From Ralstonia sp. UBA689 (GTDB taxonomy: Bacteria > Pseudomonadota > Gammaproteobacteria > Burkholderiales > Burkholderiaceae): a stretch of DNA of 64,000 nucleotides. The first letter of the stretch is position 1. Each line of letters begins with the position of its first letter. Of this stretch, positions 16,118 to 24,819 are shown in pieces. The position numbers and the translations under genes were made by a program. The notes under the pieces are model-generated. The model was not told where the DNA came from. It made no database searches and saw only the letters and a program-made list of their open reading frames with translations. The stretch lies in NCBI RefSeq assembly GCF_002298975.1, contig NZ_DBMV01000037.1:82745-146744 (forward strand), in the 5' to 3' direction.

Positions 16118-18463
16118 TCAGCGTTGCGCCTGCGCGGCGGCATCCACCACGGTCAGAGCCGTCATGTTAAGAATGCGTCGCACCGTGGCCGACGGCGTCA
16201 GGATATGCACCGGCTTCTTGGCGCCCAGCAGGATCGGACCAATCGCGATGTTATTGCCGGCGGCCGTCTTCAACAGATTGTAGGCAATATTTGCGGCGTC
16301 GATGTTCGGCATCACCAGCAGATTGGCTTCACCCTTGAGCGGCGAGTCCGGCACCAGCGAATCGCGCAGCTTCTGATCGAGCGCAGCATCGCCGTGCATT
16401 TCGCCATCGACTTCCAGGTTGGGAGCACGTTCACGCAAGATGGCGAGCGTTTCGCGCATCTTGACGGCGGAAGGCGCCTCCGACGAACCGAAGTTCGAGT
16501 GCGACATCAGCGCGACCTTCGGTTTGATACCGAAACGACACAGCTCCTCGGCGGCCATGATGGTGATCTCGGCCAGTTGCTCGGCGGTCGGGTCGACGTT
16601 GACGTGCGTATCCGTCAAGAAGATCTGGCGGCCCGGCAATACCAGGCCGTTCATGGCTGCATACACGCAGTTGGTGCCGCCGATGACTTGGTCGATGTAA
16701 CGCAGGTGCGCGGCGGTGTTACTGACCGTGCCGCAGATCATGCCGTCGGCTTCGCCCTTGTGGATCATGACAGCGCCGATCAGCGTGGAGCGCCGGCGCA
16801 CTTCCAGCTTGGCGTACTGCGGCGTCACGCCTTTGCGTGCCATCAGCTTGTAATACGTTTCCCAGTAGTCGCGGAAGCGCTCGTCGTGCTCGGGGTTGAC
16901 CACGGTGAAGTCCACGCCTTCGCGCAGGCGCAGGCCGAAGCGCTCGATGCGGTGGGCGATCACGCCCGGGCGGCCAACCAGGATTGGGCTGGCAAGCTTT
17001 TCGTCCACACTGATCTGCACGGCGCGCAGCACGCGCTCTTCTTCACCCTCGGCGAAGACGATGCGCTTGCGGTCCATCGGCACCTTGCGGGCGGCCGAAA
17101 AGATCGGCTTCATCAGCGTGCCCGAGTGGTAGACGAACTGCTGCAGGTGTTGGCGGTAAGCGTCCATGTCTTCGATGGGGCGCAGCGCAACGCCGGAATC
17201 CATGGCGGCCTGCGCGACGGCCGGCGCGATCTTGACGATCAGGCGCGGATCGAAGGGCTTGGGAATGAGGTACTCGGGGCCGAACGCGAGGTCCTGGATG
17301 CCGTAGGCAGAGGCGACGATGTCACTCTGCTCCTGGCGGGCCAGCTCAGCCACCGCGTGCACGGCGGCCACTTCCATCTCACGCGTGATGGTGGTCGCGC
17401 CCACGTCCAGCGCGCCGCGGAAGATGAACGGGAAGCACAGGACGTTATTGACCTGGTTCGGATAGTCCGTGCGGCCGGTGCCCATGATGACGTCCGGGCG
17501 CACTTCCTTGGCCAGCTCCGGCAGAATTTCCGGGTTCGGGTTGGCCAGCGCGAAGATGATCGGCTTGTCGGCCATGCGTTTGACCATGTCCTGCTTGAGC
17601 ACGCCAGCGGCGGACAAACCCAGGAAGATGTCGGCGCCGTCGATGACTTCCGCCAGCGTGCGCTTGTCAGTCTTTTGCGCGAAGACGGCCTTGTCCGGGT
17701 CCATCAACTCGGTGCGGCCTTCATAGACTACGCCGGCGAGGTCCGTCACCCAGACGTTCTCGCGCGGCAGCCCAAGATCGACCAGCAGGTCCAGGCAGGC
17801 CAGCGCTGCAGCGCCCGCGCCCGAAGCCACCAGCTTGACCTTCTTGATGTCCTTGCCGACCACCTTGAGCGCGTTGGTGATGCCCGCGCCCACCACGATG
17901 GCGGTGCCGTGCTGGTCGTCGTGGAAGACGGGGATCTTCATGCGCTTGCGCAGCTCGCGCTCGACGAAGAAGCATTCCGGCGCCTTGATGTCTTCCAGGT
18001 TGATGCCGCCGAAGGTCGGCTCCAGCGAGGCGATGATATCGACCAGCTTCTGCGGGTCTTTTTCATTGATCTCGATATCAAAAACGTCGATGCCAGCGAA
18101 TTTCTTGAACAGACCGGCCTTGCCTTCCATGACTGGTTTGGCGGCGTCCGGGCCGATATCGCCCAGGCCAAGCACAGCGGTGCCGTTGGTCACCACGCCC
18201 ACCAGGTTGCCACGCGCGGTGTAGCGGAAGGAGTTGGTCACGTCGCTGACAATCTCTTCGCACGCTGCGGCCACGCCAGGGGAGTATGCCAAGGCCAGGT
18301 CACGCTGGTTCGACAGCGGCTTGGTCGGTGTGACGGAAATCTTGCCCGGGGTCGGAAACTCGTGGTATTCCAGCGCGGCTTTACGCAGGGCGGCGCGTTG
18401 CTGCGCCTTGAGTTCTTCATCCGTGCGGGCGGGCTGTTGAGGCTGGGTATCCACCGTGGTCAT
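16118..18463 (-). CDS. maeB: NADP-dependent malic enzyme with C-terminal phosphotransacetylase-like domain
   Basis: 781 aa, the MaeB hybrid architecture. The malic-enzyme part (residues about 20-430) oxidatively decarboxylates malate to pyruvate with NADP; it shows YSPGVAAACEEI, LGDIGPDAAKPVMEGK, FHDDQHGTAIVVGAG and LANPNPEILPE. The C-terminal part (from about residue 445) is a phosphate acetyl/butyryltransferase-like domain that in MaeB proteins is regulatory, binding acetyl-CoA or acetyl phosphate, rather than catalytic. The ATG at 18463 is chosen since the earlier in-frame start at 18535 adds a non-conserved basic stretch. It is divergent from thiL. Confidence 0.95.
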   Translation of the reverse strand: MTTVDTQPQQPARTDEELKAQQRAALRKAALEYHEFPTPGKISVTPTKPLSNQRDLALAYSPGVAAACEEIVSDVTNSFRYTARGNLVGVVTNGTAVLGLGDIGPDAAKPVMEGKAGLFKKFAGIDVFDIEINEKDPQKLVDIIASLEPTFGGINLEDIKAPECFFVERELRKRMKIPVFHDDQHGTAIVVGAGITNALKVVGKDIKKVKLVASGAGAAALACLDLLVDLGLPRENVWVTDLAGVVYEGRTELMDPDKAVFAQKTDKRTLAEVIDGADIFLGLSAAGVLKQDMVKRMADKPIIFALANPNPEILPELAKEVRPDVIMGTGRTDYPNQVNNVLCFPFIFRGALDVGATTITREMEVAAVHAVAELARQEQSDIVASAYGIQDLAFGPEYLIPKPFDPRLIVKIAPAVAQAAMDSGVALRPIEDMDAYRQHLQQFVYHSGTLMKPIFSAARKVPMDRKRIVFAEGEEERVLRAVQISVDEKLASPILVGRPGVIAHRIERFGLRLREGVDFTVVNPEHDERFRDYWETYYKLMARKGVTPQYAKLEVRRRSTLIGAVMIHKGEADGMICGTVSNTAAHLRYIDQVIGGTNCVYAAMNGLVLPGRQIFLTDTHVNVDPTAEQLAEITIMAAEELCRFGIKPKVALMSHSNFGSSEAPSAVKMRETLAILRERAPNLEVDGEMHGDAALDQKLRDSLVPDSPLKGEANLLVMPNIDAANIAYNLLKTAAGNNIAIGPILLGAKKPVHILTPSATVRRILNMTALTVVDAAAQAQR

Positions 18464-18640
18464 GGGGGGGTCTCTCGTATCGGGTGGCCAGCGCGCGCGC
18501 CGGCCGTCGCATCTAGCGGGCCACCGGGAAACCATATGAGGGTCACGGGATTACGGTCCGCCTCCTTGGGTCCGTCATTTTATATAGTGAAAACCGATCT
18601 CACAACGGGATTTTGGGTGGGAGTGCTGTGTGCAACCGCT

Positions 18641-18646
18641 ACAATA
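18641..18646 (+). promoter_or_regulatory. Putative -10 element of the thiL operon
   Basis: TACAAT in a short AT-rich island, 59 bp before the preferred thiL start; no clear -35. Used as an argument for the later start codon. Confidence 0.3.
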
Positions 18647-18704
18647 TTTCACCGTCCTGCCACGGCACCATCGGGCTTGCCCTCCTTCTTCCAACGCTGC
18701 TGCC

Positions 18705-19712
18705 GTGCCCAAGCCTGCCACCCCCGCCAACTCCGCCGATCACGCTGCCGAATTATCCGAATTCGGGCTGATCCGTCGTTATTTCACGCGACCCGCCAAG
18801 CAAGCCATTCTGGGCGTCGGCGATGACTGCGCGCTGCTCGGGGTCCGCCCCGGCCATGAGTTGGCGATTTCCACCGACATGTTGGTCGCCGGCCGACATT
18901 TCTTTGCGGATGCGGAACCGCGTGCACTGGGCCACAAGGCGCTTGCCGTGAATCTGTCGGACCTGGCTGCCATGGGTGCCGAGCCGCGCGCATTCACGCT
19001 GGCCGTGGCCTTGCCAGCGGCCGATCCGGCTTGGCTCGGACCGTTCTCCGAAGGCCTGCTGGCCTTGGCGGACGCCTTCCACTGCGAACTGATCGGCGGC
19101 GACACCACGCGCGGGCCGCTCACGCTCAGCCTGACCGTGTTCGGCGACGTACCAGCCGCTGCGGCATTACGCCGCGACGCCGCCCGGCCCGGCGATGACC
19201 TTTGGGTCTCAGGCACGGTCGGTGACGCACGGCTTGCCCTGGGGGCCCTGCGCAACGAGTGGGCACTCACGCCCGAGGCGCTTGCCCAGGTTCAGCCGCG
19301 CATGGACATGCCAACCCCGCGCGTGGCGCTCGGCTTGGCCCTGCGCGGGGTCGCCCGGGCGGCGCTCGACGTGTCCGACGGATTGCTGGGCGATCTTGGC
19401 CACATCCTCGCGCAATCGCGCGTCGGGGCAACCGTCGAGGTGAACCGCGTGCCGCGTTCGGCCACACTCGCCGCCCAGCCGCTGGCGCGCCAGTTGCAGT
19501 GCACGCTGGCCGGCGGTGACGATTACGAACTCTGCTTCACCGCGCCCGCTGACGCGCGCGACGCTGTGCTCGCAGCCGGCCAACACGCCGGCGTGGCCGT
19601 CACGCGCATCGGCCGCATCGATGCCGAGGCTGGGCTACGCCTGGTCGATGCACACGGCGCGCCGGTCGCCTTCACGCACGGCAGCTTCGATCATTTCTCC
19701 TCCGCATCATGA
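18705..19712 (+). CDS. thiL: Thiamine-monophosphate kinase
   Basis: Phosphorylates thiamine monophosphate to the active diphosphate with ATP. About 335 aa. The N-terminal AIR-synthase-like half has LSEFGLIRRYF, VGDDCALL, ISTDMLVAGRHF and VNLSDLAAMGA; later come GGDTTRGPLTLS, DVSDGLLGDLGH and AGGDDYELCFTAP, all family signatures with the metal/phosphate-binding Asp residues. The GTG at 18705 gives the usual short leader; a GTG at 18630 preceded by GGGAG would add 25 residues and cannot be excluded. Overlaps pgpA by 4 bp. Its product is the transketolase cofactor. Confidence 0.94.
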   Translation: MPKPATPANSADHAAELSEFGLIRRYFTRPAKQAILGVGDDCALLGVRPGHELAISTDMLVAGRHFFADAEPRALGHKALAVNLSDLAAMGAEPRAFTLAVALPAADPAWLGPFSEGLLALADAFHCELIGGDTTRGPLTLSLTVFGDVPAAAALRRDAARPGDDLWVSGTVGDARLALGALRNEWALTPEALAQVQPRMDMPTPRVALGLALRGVARAALDVSDGLLGDLGHILAQSRVGATVEVNRVPRSATLAAQPLARQLQCTLAGGDDYELCFTAPADARDAVLAAGQHAGVAVTRIGRIDAEAGLRLVDAHGAPVAFTHGSFDHFSSAS

Positions 19713-20296
19713 TGTCTTCCGCACCGTTTCCGCCTTCCTCATCTTCCAACGCGCCGGGCCAGCCCGAGACGGTAACGCTCGAAGCCGGGCAGACCGCGCA
19801 GGTGCGTCGTCCGACCGTGCGCTTCATGTTCGGCCATCCGGCGCGCATCCTGGCACTGGGCTTCGGCTCGGGCCTCTCGCCCATCCTGCCGGGCACAATG
19901 GGGACGCTGTATGCGTGGCTGATTTACGTGGTGCTCGCGCGCTGGATTCCCGGGCCGGGCTGGCTGCTGATCTCAGCCATCGGTTTCGTGATCGGCATCT
20001 GGGCATGCGCCCGCACCTCACGCGACCTCGGCGTACCCGATCACGGCGCCATGGTGTGGGATGAGATGGTGGCGTTCTGGCTGGTGCTGGCGTTCGTGAC
20101 GCCCACCACGCTGGGCGGCCAGTTCGCGGCGTTCCTGTGGTTCCGCTTTTTCGACATGGTCAAACCCGCGCCCATACGCCAGTACGATCGATCGCTCAAG
20201 GGCTTCGGCCTGCGCGGCGGTTATGGCGTGATGGTCGACGACATCCTGGCGGCGTTCTACACGCTGCTCGTGTTTGCGCTGTGGCGCTCGTTCTGA
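19709..20296 (+). CDS. pgpA: Phosphatidylglycerophosphatase A
   Basis: Integral inner-membrane phosphatase that makes phosphatidylglycerol from its phosphate. 195 aa. Family motifs are GFGSGLSPILPGTMGT, the acidic VWDEMVAFWLVL, and FRFFDMVKPAPIRQYDR with GGYGVMVDDILAAFYT. A polar N-terminal tail of about 40 residues precedes the first membrane segment. The start overlaps the thiL stop, as commonly found for thiL-pgpA pairs. Confidence 0.93.
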   Translation: MMSSAPFPPSSSSNAPGQPETVTLEAGQTAQVRRPTVRFMFGHPARILALGFGSGLSPILPGTMGTLYAWLIYVVLARWIPGPGWLLISAIGFVIGIWACARTSRDLGVPDHGAMVWDEMVAFWLVLAFVTPTTLGGQFAAFLWFRFFDMVKPAPIRQYDRSLKGFGLRGGYGVMVDDILAAFYTLLVFALWRSF

Positions 20297-20322
20297 TGTG
20301 CTGAAGCTCTGAAGGTCTTGCA

Positions 20323-20823
20323 ATGGCTGAATCCCGCGCCCTGGCCCAGTTGGCTGAACTGGCCGCCGATACGCTGCACAAGCGCAGCCTGATGGTGGCG
20401 ACGGCTGAATCGTGCACCGGCGGGCTGGTGTCCGCCGCCATCACCGACGTATCGGGCTCGTCGGCATGGTTTGAGCGCGGCTTCGTCACGTATTCCAACG
20501 AAGCCAAATCGCAGATGCTGGGGGTGCCGGCGGCGTTGATCCGCGAGCACGGCGCGGTGAGCGAGCCGGTGGCGCATGCGATGGCGGAGGGCGCAGTGCT
20601 CAACAGCCGCGCGCAAGTGGCGGTGGCGATTACCGGGGTGGCGGGCCCGACTGGCGGCACGCCCGACAAGCCCGTCGGCATGGTGTGCTTCGGCTGGAGC
20701 AACCGGCTGCAAACGCGCGTGCAGACACGCCACTTCAAGGGCGACCGCAAGCAGATCCGCCTGCAGGCCGCCGAACACGCGCTGCGCGGCCTGCTCGATT
20801 TCCTGGAATCTGCGGAGTCCTAG
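20323..20823 (+). CDS. pncC: CinA-family nicotinamide-nucleotide amidohydrolase
   Basis: 166 aa, matching the stand-alone C-terminal CinA domain that deamidates NMN to nicotinate mononucleotide. Recognised from TAESCTGGLVSAAITDVSGS, FVTYSNEAKSQMLGVP and VAITGVAGPTGGTPDKPVGM. The N-terminal CinA/MoaB-like domain is absent, which is normal for PncC. Third gene of the thiL-pgpA-pncC run, 26 bp after pgpA. Its 3' end overlaps a convergent small gene by 4 bp. Confidence 0.92.
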   Translation: MAESRALAQLAELAADTLHKRSLMVATAESCTGGLVSAAITDVSGSSAWFERGFVTYSNEAKSQMLGVPAALIREHGAVSEPVAHAMAEGAVLNSRAQVAVAITGVAGPTGGTPDKPVGMVCFGWSNRLQTRVQTRHFKGDRKQIRLQAAEHALRGLLDFLESAES

Positions 20824-21041
20824 CGTTCGCGCTCTAATCCGCGCACGGTCTCGTGCGGATGATCCGGCCGTCGGCGCTCTTCGTGCTCGTGCTCCGGCTG
20901 GTGATCGTGGTCATGCTCGCGACGGCGATCGCGGTCATGCTCACGCGTGTCGTCTCGTTCCTTTTCCAAGGTGCGGTCCGGATCCTTGCCCTCTTCTTCC
21001 CTGCGCAAACCGAAAGCGGGGTGCTGCGGATACGTGGTCAT
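20820..21041 (-). CDS. Small highly charged His/Asp/Arg-rich protein, function unknown
   Basis: 73 aa from the ATG at 21041, which has GGGAGG 5 bp upstream. The protein begins MTTYPQHPAFGLRREEEGK, then becomes a repetitive Arg/Glu/Asp/His stretch (about residues 30-66) with HDHDH and EHEHEE clusters that could bind divalent metals. Probably disordered. It sits 43 bp beyond the pyrF stop on the same strand. No family recognised; the strong ribosome site is the main reason to call it. Confidence 0.5.
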   Translation of the reverse strand: MTTYPQHPAFGLRREEEGKDPDRTLEKERDDTREHDRDRRREHDHDHQPEHEHEERRRPDHPHETVRGLERER

Positions 21042-21084
21042 GGCGTCCTCCCGGCAACCGGACCGATAGCGCGGACGGTACGGA

Positions 21085-21900
21085 TCAGTTGCGGAACTGG
21101 TTGATCTGGTCGCGTGTGGCAATGGCTACGCGACGGGCGGCGTCGGCGAAATCGCTGTCGCTGCTGGCGTAGAGAATGGCGCGCGACGAGTTGATCATCA
21201 TGCCGGTGCCGTCAGCGGTACGGCCGGCGCGCACGGTCGCTTCGACATCGCCGCCCTGGGCGCCAATGCCTGGAATCAGCAGCGGCATGTCGCCGACGAT
21301 CTCTCGCACCTTGGCAATCTCCTGCGGGAAGGTCGCACCCACCACCAGGCCCATCTGGCCGCTGGTATTCCACACGTTGCGTGCGCGCTCGGCCACAACC
21401 TGGTAGACGGGACGGCCGCCGGTTTCCAGGAACTGCACATCGCTGCCGCCCGCATTGGACGTGCGGCACAGCACGATCACGCCCTTGTCGGCGTGCGCCA
21501 GGTACGGCTGCATGGAGTCGAAGCCCATGTAGGGGCTGACCGTGATGGCGTCGGCCTGGTAGCGCTCGAAGGCCTCCTTGGCGTAGTGCTCGGCGGTGGA
21601 GCCGATGTCGCCGCGCTTGGCGTCGAGAATGACCGGAATGCCCGGGTATGCCTCGTGGATGTAGCTGATGAGCTGCTCGAGCTGGTCTTCGGCACGCTGC
21701 GAGGCGAAATAGGCAATCTGCGGCTTGAACGCGCAAACCAGATCAGCCGTGGCGTCAACAATGGCGCGGCAGAATGAGAAGATCGCTCCACCCGTGCTGG
21801 TCATCGATGCCGGCAGGCGCGCCGGATCGGGATCGAGCCCGACGCACAGCAGGGAATTGTTGCGCTGCCAGGCGGCAGCCAGTTGCTCAGTGAATCGCAT
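21085..21900 (-). CDS. pyrF: Orotidine 5'-phosphate decarboxylase (type 2)
   Basis: Last step of UMP synthesis. 271 aa, the longer type-2 form found in beta-proteobacteria. Conserved pieces: LLCVGLDPDPARLP, FKPQIAYF, VILDAKRGDIGSTAEHYA with the catalytic Asp-Lys-Asp set, and LIPGIGAQGGD near the phosphate site. The ATG at 21900 is chosen since earlier in-frame codons lie in the promoter space shared with the divergent corA gene. Confidence 0.95.
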   Translation of the reverse strand: MRFTEQLAAAWQRNNSLLCVGLDPDPARLPASMTSTGGAIFSFCRAIVDATADLVCAFKPQIAYFASQRAEDQLEQLISYIHEAYPGIPVILDAKRGDIGSTAEHYAKEAFERYQADAITVSPYMGFDSMQPYLAHADKGVIVLCRTSNAGGSDVQFLETGGRPVYQVVAERARNVWNTSGQMGLVVGATFPQEIAKVREIVGDMPLLIPGIGAQGGDVEATVRAGRTADGTGMMINSSRAILYASSDSDFADAARRVAIATRDQINQFRN

Positions 21901-22113
21901 GATGTCGGGAATGTGAGGACGCGGCCGGACTGCCGCATGACTTGCTTGCATTTTACCCGCCGCCCGACCCGGTGGCAGACTCTCCCGGGCGTAGCATCGG
22001 CCCCACGCATGCGCGCCAAGTCACCGTTTCTGGCCAAATCCACCCTTTCTTTACGCTACACTCGGCGCGATTTTTCATCCCGCCCGTCCAACGACCGTAT
22101 CAAGGAATGCCGC

Positions 22114-23076
22114 ATGATCAACCTGTTCGTTGTGCAAAAAGGCCGTCTCGCGCAAGAACAGGTCGAACACCGCAGTGAGTTGCTGCAGCACAAGCCGATC
22201 TGGATCGACGTGATCGATCCGGACGACGAAGAGCTGGCCTGGATCAAGGAAGCCTACGGCGTGGTCCTGCCCGAGCTTGAGCAACTGGGGGACCTGGAGG
22301 CCTCCGCCCGCTACTTCGAGGGTGAAGACGGCCACATCCACATCCGCACCGACTTCCTGCTCGACGAAGAAACCTCTTCGCGCAACGTGCGCGTGGCCTT
22401 CGTGCTGACCAAGGATGTGCTGTTCTCCATCCACGACGAAGACCTCCCCGCCTTCCGCCTCGTGCGCATGCGTGCGCGGCTGCGCCCCGGTTCGGTGCGC
22501 AACGCGAAGGACGTGCTGATGGACCTGTACTCGACCGACGCGGAATACTCGGCCGACGCCATCGAAGAAGTCTACGAACGGCTGGAAGATGCCAGCAAAC
22601 GTGTGCTGGCCGATGAGGTGACCGATCAGGCGGCCCGCGACGTGCTGGAGATCATTGCGCGCGTGGAAGACCTCAACGGCCGCATCCGCCGCGACGTGAT
22701 GGATACACGCCGCGCGGTGTCGTTCCTGCTGCGCAGCCAGTTGCTCTCGCCCGACCAGCAGAACGAAGCGCGCCAGGTGCTGCGCGACATTGAGTCCATC
22801 GAAAACCACACGGCGTTCCTGTCGGACAAGGTCAACTTCTTGATGGACGCCACGGTCGGCTTCATCAACATCAACCAGAACAAGATCATCAAGCTGTTCT
22901 CGGTGGTATCGGTGGCGCTGATGCCGCCCACGCTGATCGCCTCGGTCTACGGTATGAACTTCAAGGTGATGCCGGAACTGGAGTGGGTCGAGGGCTACCC
23001 CTACGCGATCGTCCTGATGATCATTTCGGCGGCGATTCCGCTGGTGTACTTCCGGCGCAAGGGCTGGCTCAAGTAA
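22114..23076 (+). CDS. corA: Magnesium/cobalt transporter CorA
   Basis: 320 aa. A long cytoplasmic alpha/beta and coiled domain is followed by two C-terminal membrane helices; the first ends with the universal pore motif YGMNF. The second is YPYAIVLMIISAAIPLVYFRR (residues about 293-313 by inspection). Homopentameric Mg2+ channel of the inner membrane. An AAGGAATG ribosome-binding region precedes the ATG at 22114. Confidence 0.94.
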   Translation: MINLFVVQKGRLAQEQVEHRSELLQHKPIWIDVIDPDDEELAWIKEAYGVVLPELEQLGDLEASARYFEGEDGHIHIRTDFLLDEETSSRNVRVAFVLTKDVLFSIHDEDLPAFRLVRMRARLRPGSVRNAKDVLMDLYSTDAEYSADAIEEVYERLEDASKRVLADEVTDQAARDVLEIIARVEDLNGRIRRDVMDTRRAVSFLLRSQLLSPDQQNEARQVLRDIESIENHTAFLSDKVNFLMDATVGFININQNKIIKLFSVVSVALMPPTLIASVYGMNFKVMPELEWVEGYPYAIVLMIISAAIPLVYFRRKGWLK

Positions 23077-23078
23077 AA

Positions 23079-23182
23079 AGCGCTGCTGAAAAACGCCCCT
23101 GGCTAGGCGTGTCGCCGCAGACAGTACTCAAGTACGGCAAGGCGGCAACAACAACGCCAGGGGACGTTTTCTCAGCAGCGCT
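23079..23182. repeat. 104-bp nested palindromic element between corA and mtgA
   Basis: The left arm (23079-23103) and right arm (23156-23182) are inverse copies of 25-27 bp, identical except for two single-base indels. Inside lie GCCGC/GCGGC (23114-23118, 23142-23146) and GTACT/AGTAC (23124-23128, 23131-23135), so the whole can fold as one long stem with nested hairpins. It starts 3 bp after the corA stop and overlaps the mtgA stop by 2 bp. It probably works as a bidirectional terminator and may be a dispersed MITE- or REP-like repeat. Confidence 0.8.
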
Positions 23183-23885
23183 AATCCGGCAGCGTGGCCG
23201 AGCCCATTCGGTTGGCGATGACGGTGGCCTTGCGCGTGAAGTTCACATGCACGTTGGCGCAATAGCTCTTCTTGTCGAAACACTTGGGCGCTGGCAGCGC
23301 CGCGGCCAAGCGCGCCGCCTGCCCCACCGTCAACTGCGATGCCGGGCGCTTGAAATAATGCTGCGCGGCGGCCTCCGCCCCGAATACGCCCTCGCCCCAT
23401 TCCACCGAGTTCAGGTAGATCTCCAGGATGCGCTCCTTGTCGAGCCAGAACTCCAGCATCCAGGTGATGGCAAGCTCCTCACCCTTGCGCAGATAATGGC
23501 GCTCGCCCGAGAGGAACAGGTTCTTGGCGAGCTGCTGGGTGATGGTCGAGCCGCCGGCCACGACTCGGCCGCGCCGCTTGTTCTTCTCCCACGCGTCGAG
23601 CATGGCGTCGACTTCCCACCCGCTGTGCGAGACGAAATCCGCGTCCTCGCTGGCGATAACGGCACGCTTGAGGTTGCGCGAAATCTGGTCGTAGCCGACC
23701 CAGCGGTGATCGATCTTGCAGGTAAAGACGTTCGCGCCGCACAGGCGCATGCGCTCGGCGCGCATGAAGGCGGTGGACGACGGATCGAACACCTGCCAGC
23801 TTGCAATCGCGGCGAAAAAGTAGAAGTTGAGCGCGACCACGCCTGCCACGAAGCAGCCGATCACGTAGGCGAGCCAACGCATCAT
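23181..23885 (-). CDS. mtgA: Monofunctional biosynthetic peptidoglycan transglycosylase
   Basis: 234 aa. One N-terminal membrane anchor (residues 4-25) and a GT51 glycosyltransferase domain. Motifs are ASEDADFVSHSGWEVDAM with the catalytic Glu, GGSTITQQLAKNLFLSGERH and ERILEIYLNSVEWGEGVFGA with the second Glu. It polymerises lipid II into glycan strands without a transpeptidase domain. Start at 23885 (23882 also possible). It follows aroE by 19 bp, a common pairing in beta-proteobacteria. Confidence 0.95.
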   Translation of the reverse strand: MMRWLAYVIGCFVAGVVALNFYFFAAIASWQVFDPSSTAFMRAERMRLCGANVFTCKIDHRWVGYDQISRNLKRAVIASEDADFVSHSGWEVDAMLDAWEKNKRRGRVVAGGSTITQQLAKNLFLSGERHYLRKGEELAITWMLEFWLDKERILEIYLNSVEWGEGVFGAEAAAQHYFKRPASQLTVGQAARLAAALPAPKCFDKKSYCANVHVNFTRKATVIANRMGSATLPD

Positions 23886-23904
23886 CGTGGGAGTCTGCCC
23901 AGCT

Positions 23905-24819
23905 TCAGCGGCGAGCGCGCGCTGCAACGGCGGCTTCGCCCTGCAGCCCTTCGCGCATGGCCAGCAGCACGGGCGCGGTCTGCGGGCGCACGCCACGCCA
24001 GACGAAGAACGATTCCGCCGCCTGCTCGACCAGCATGCCCAGACCGTCCCACGTGCGGGCGCCATGGCGCTTGGCGAATTGCATGAACAGCGTCGGTTGC
24101 GGGCCGTACATCATGTCATAGGCCAGCGCGTTCGGTCCGAACGCGCTGCTGGGGATCGGCGGCACCTGCGCCTGCAGGCTGCTGGCCGTGGCGTTGATGA
24201 TGACGTCGAACACGTCGTCGACGGCGAGTTCGTCGTAGCCGCCGCCCACCAGTTCCACCTCGTGCAGCTTGGCCGAGACTTCGAAGCGCTCCACCAGCTT
24301 GGCGGCGCGATCGGCCGTGCGGTTGGCGATGAACACGCGCGCAGGCTTGTGCTCCAGCAGCGGCAGGAGCACACCGCGCGCCGCGCCGCCAGCACCCAGC
24401 AGCAGCACGCGTTCGCCTTCGAGGTTGTTACCAATGTTGTGCGTGATGTCGCGCATCAGGCCGACGCCGTCGGTGTTGTCGCCAAGAATCTCGTCGCCGT
24501 CGAACTTGAGCGTGTTGACTGCGCCGGCGGACTCGGCCCTCAATGTGAGCGAGGTTGACAGCGCATACGCGTCAAGCTTGAACGGCACGGTCACGTTCAG
24601 GCCGCGTCCGCCTTCGCGAATGAAGGTGAACACGGTCTCTTCAAACGCGATCAACTCGGCGTAGATGCGGTCGTAGCGGATGAGCTGACCGGTCTGCTGC
24701 GCAAACGCGGCGTGGATGGCGGGCGACTTGCTGTGCGAGATCGGATTGCCGATCACGCCATAGCGGTCCGTGGGCGGCGCACTCGCGGCAGCGAGGATGG
24801 CCTCTTGATGCGGCGACAT
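23905..24819 (-). CDS. aroE: Shikimate dehydrogenase
   Basis: NADP-dependent reduction of 3-dehydroshikimate in aromatic amino acid synthesis. 304 aa, a little longer than the usual 270-290. Substrate-site motifs are VIGNPISHSKSPAIH and GLNVTVPFK with the catalytic Lys, and LGDNTDGVGL; the nucleotide-binding loop is LLGAGGAARGVLLPLL. The start codon shares one base with the tonB-like stop (TAATG), so the genes are coupled. Confidence 0.95.
   Translation of the reverse strand: MSPHQEAILAAASAPPTDRYGVIGNPISHSKSPAIHAAFAQQTGQLIRYDRIYAELIAFEETVFTFIREGGRGLNVTVPFKLDAYALSTSLTLRAESAGAVNTLKFDGDEILGDNTDGVGLMRDITHNIGNNLEGERVLLLGAGGAARGVLLPLLEHKPARVFIANRTADRAAKLVERFEVSAKLHEVELVGGGYDELAVDDVFDVIINATASSLQAQVPPIPSSAFGPNALAYDMMYGPQPTLFMQFAKRHGARTWDGLGMLVEQAAESFFVWRGVRPQTAPVLLAMREGLQGEAAVAARARR

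Noticed and set aside
16103..18826. Plus-strand open frame of 907 codons
   Set aside because: Antisense to maeB; no family resemblance.
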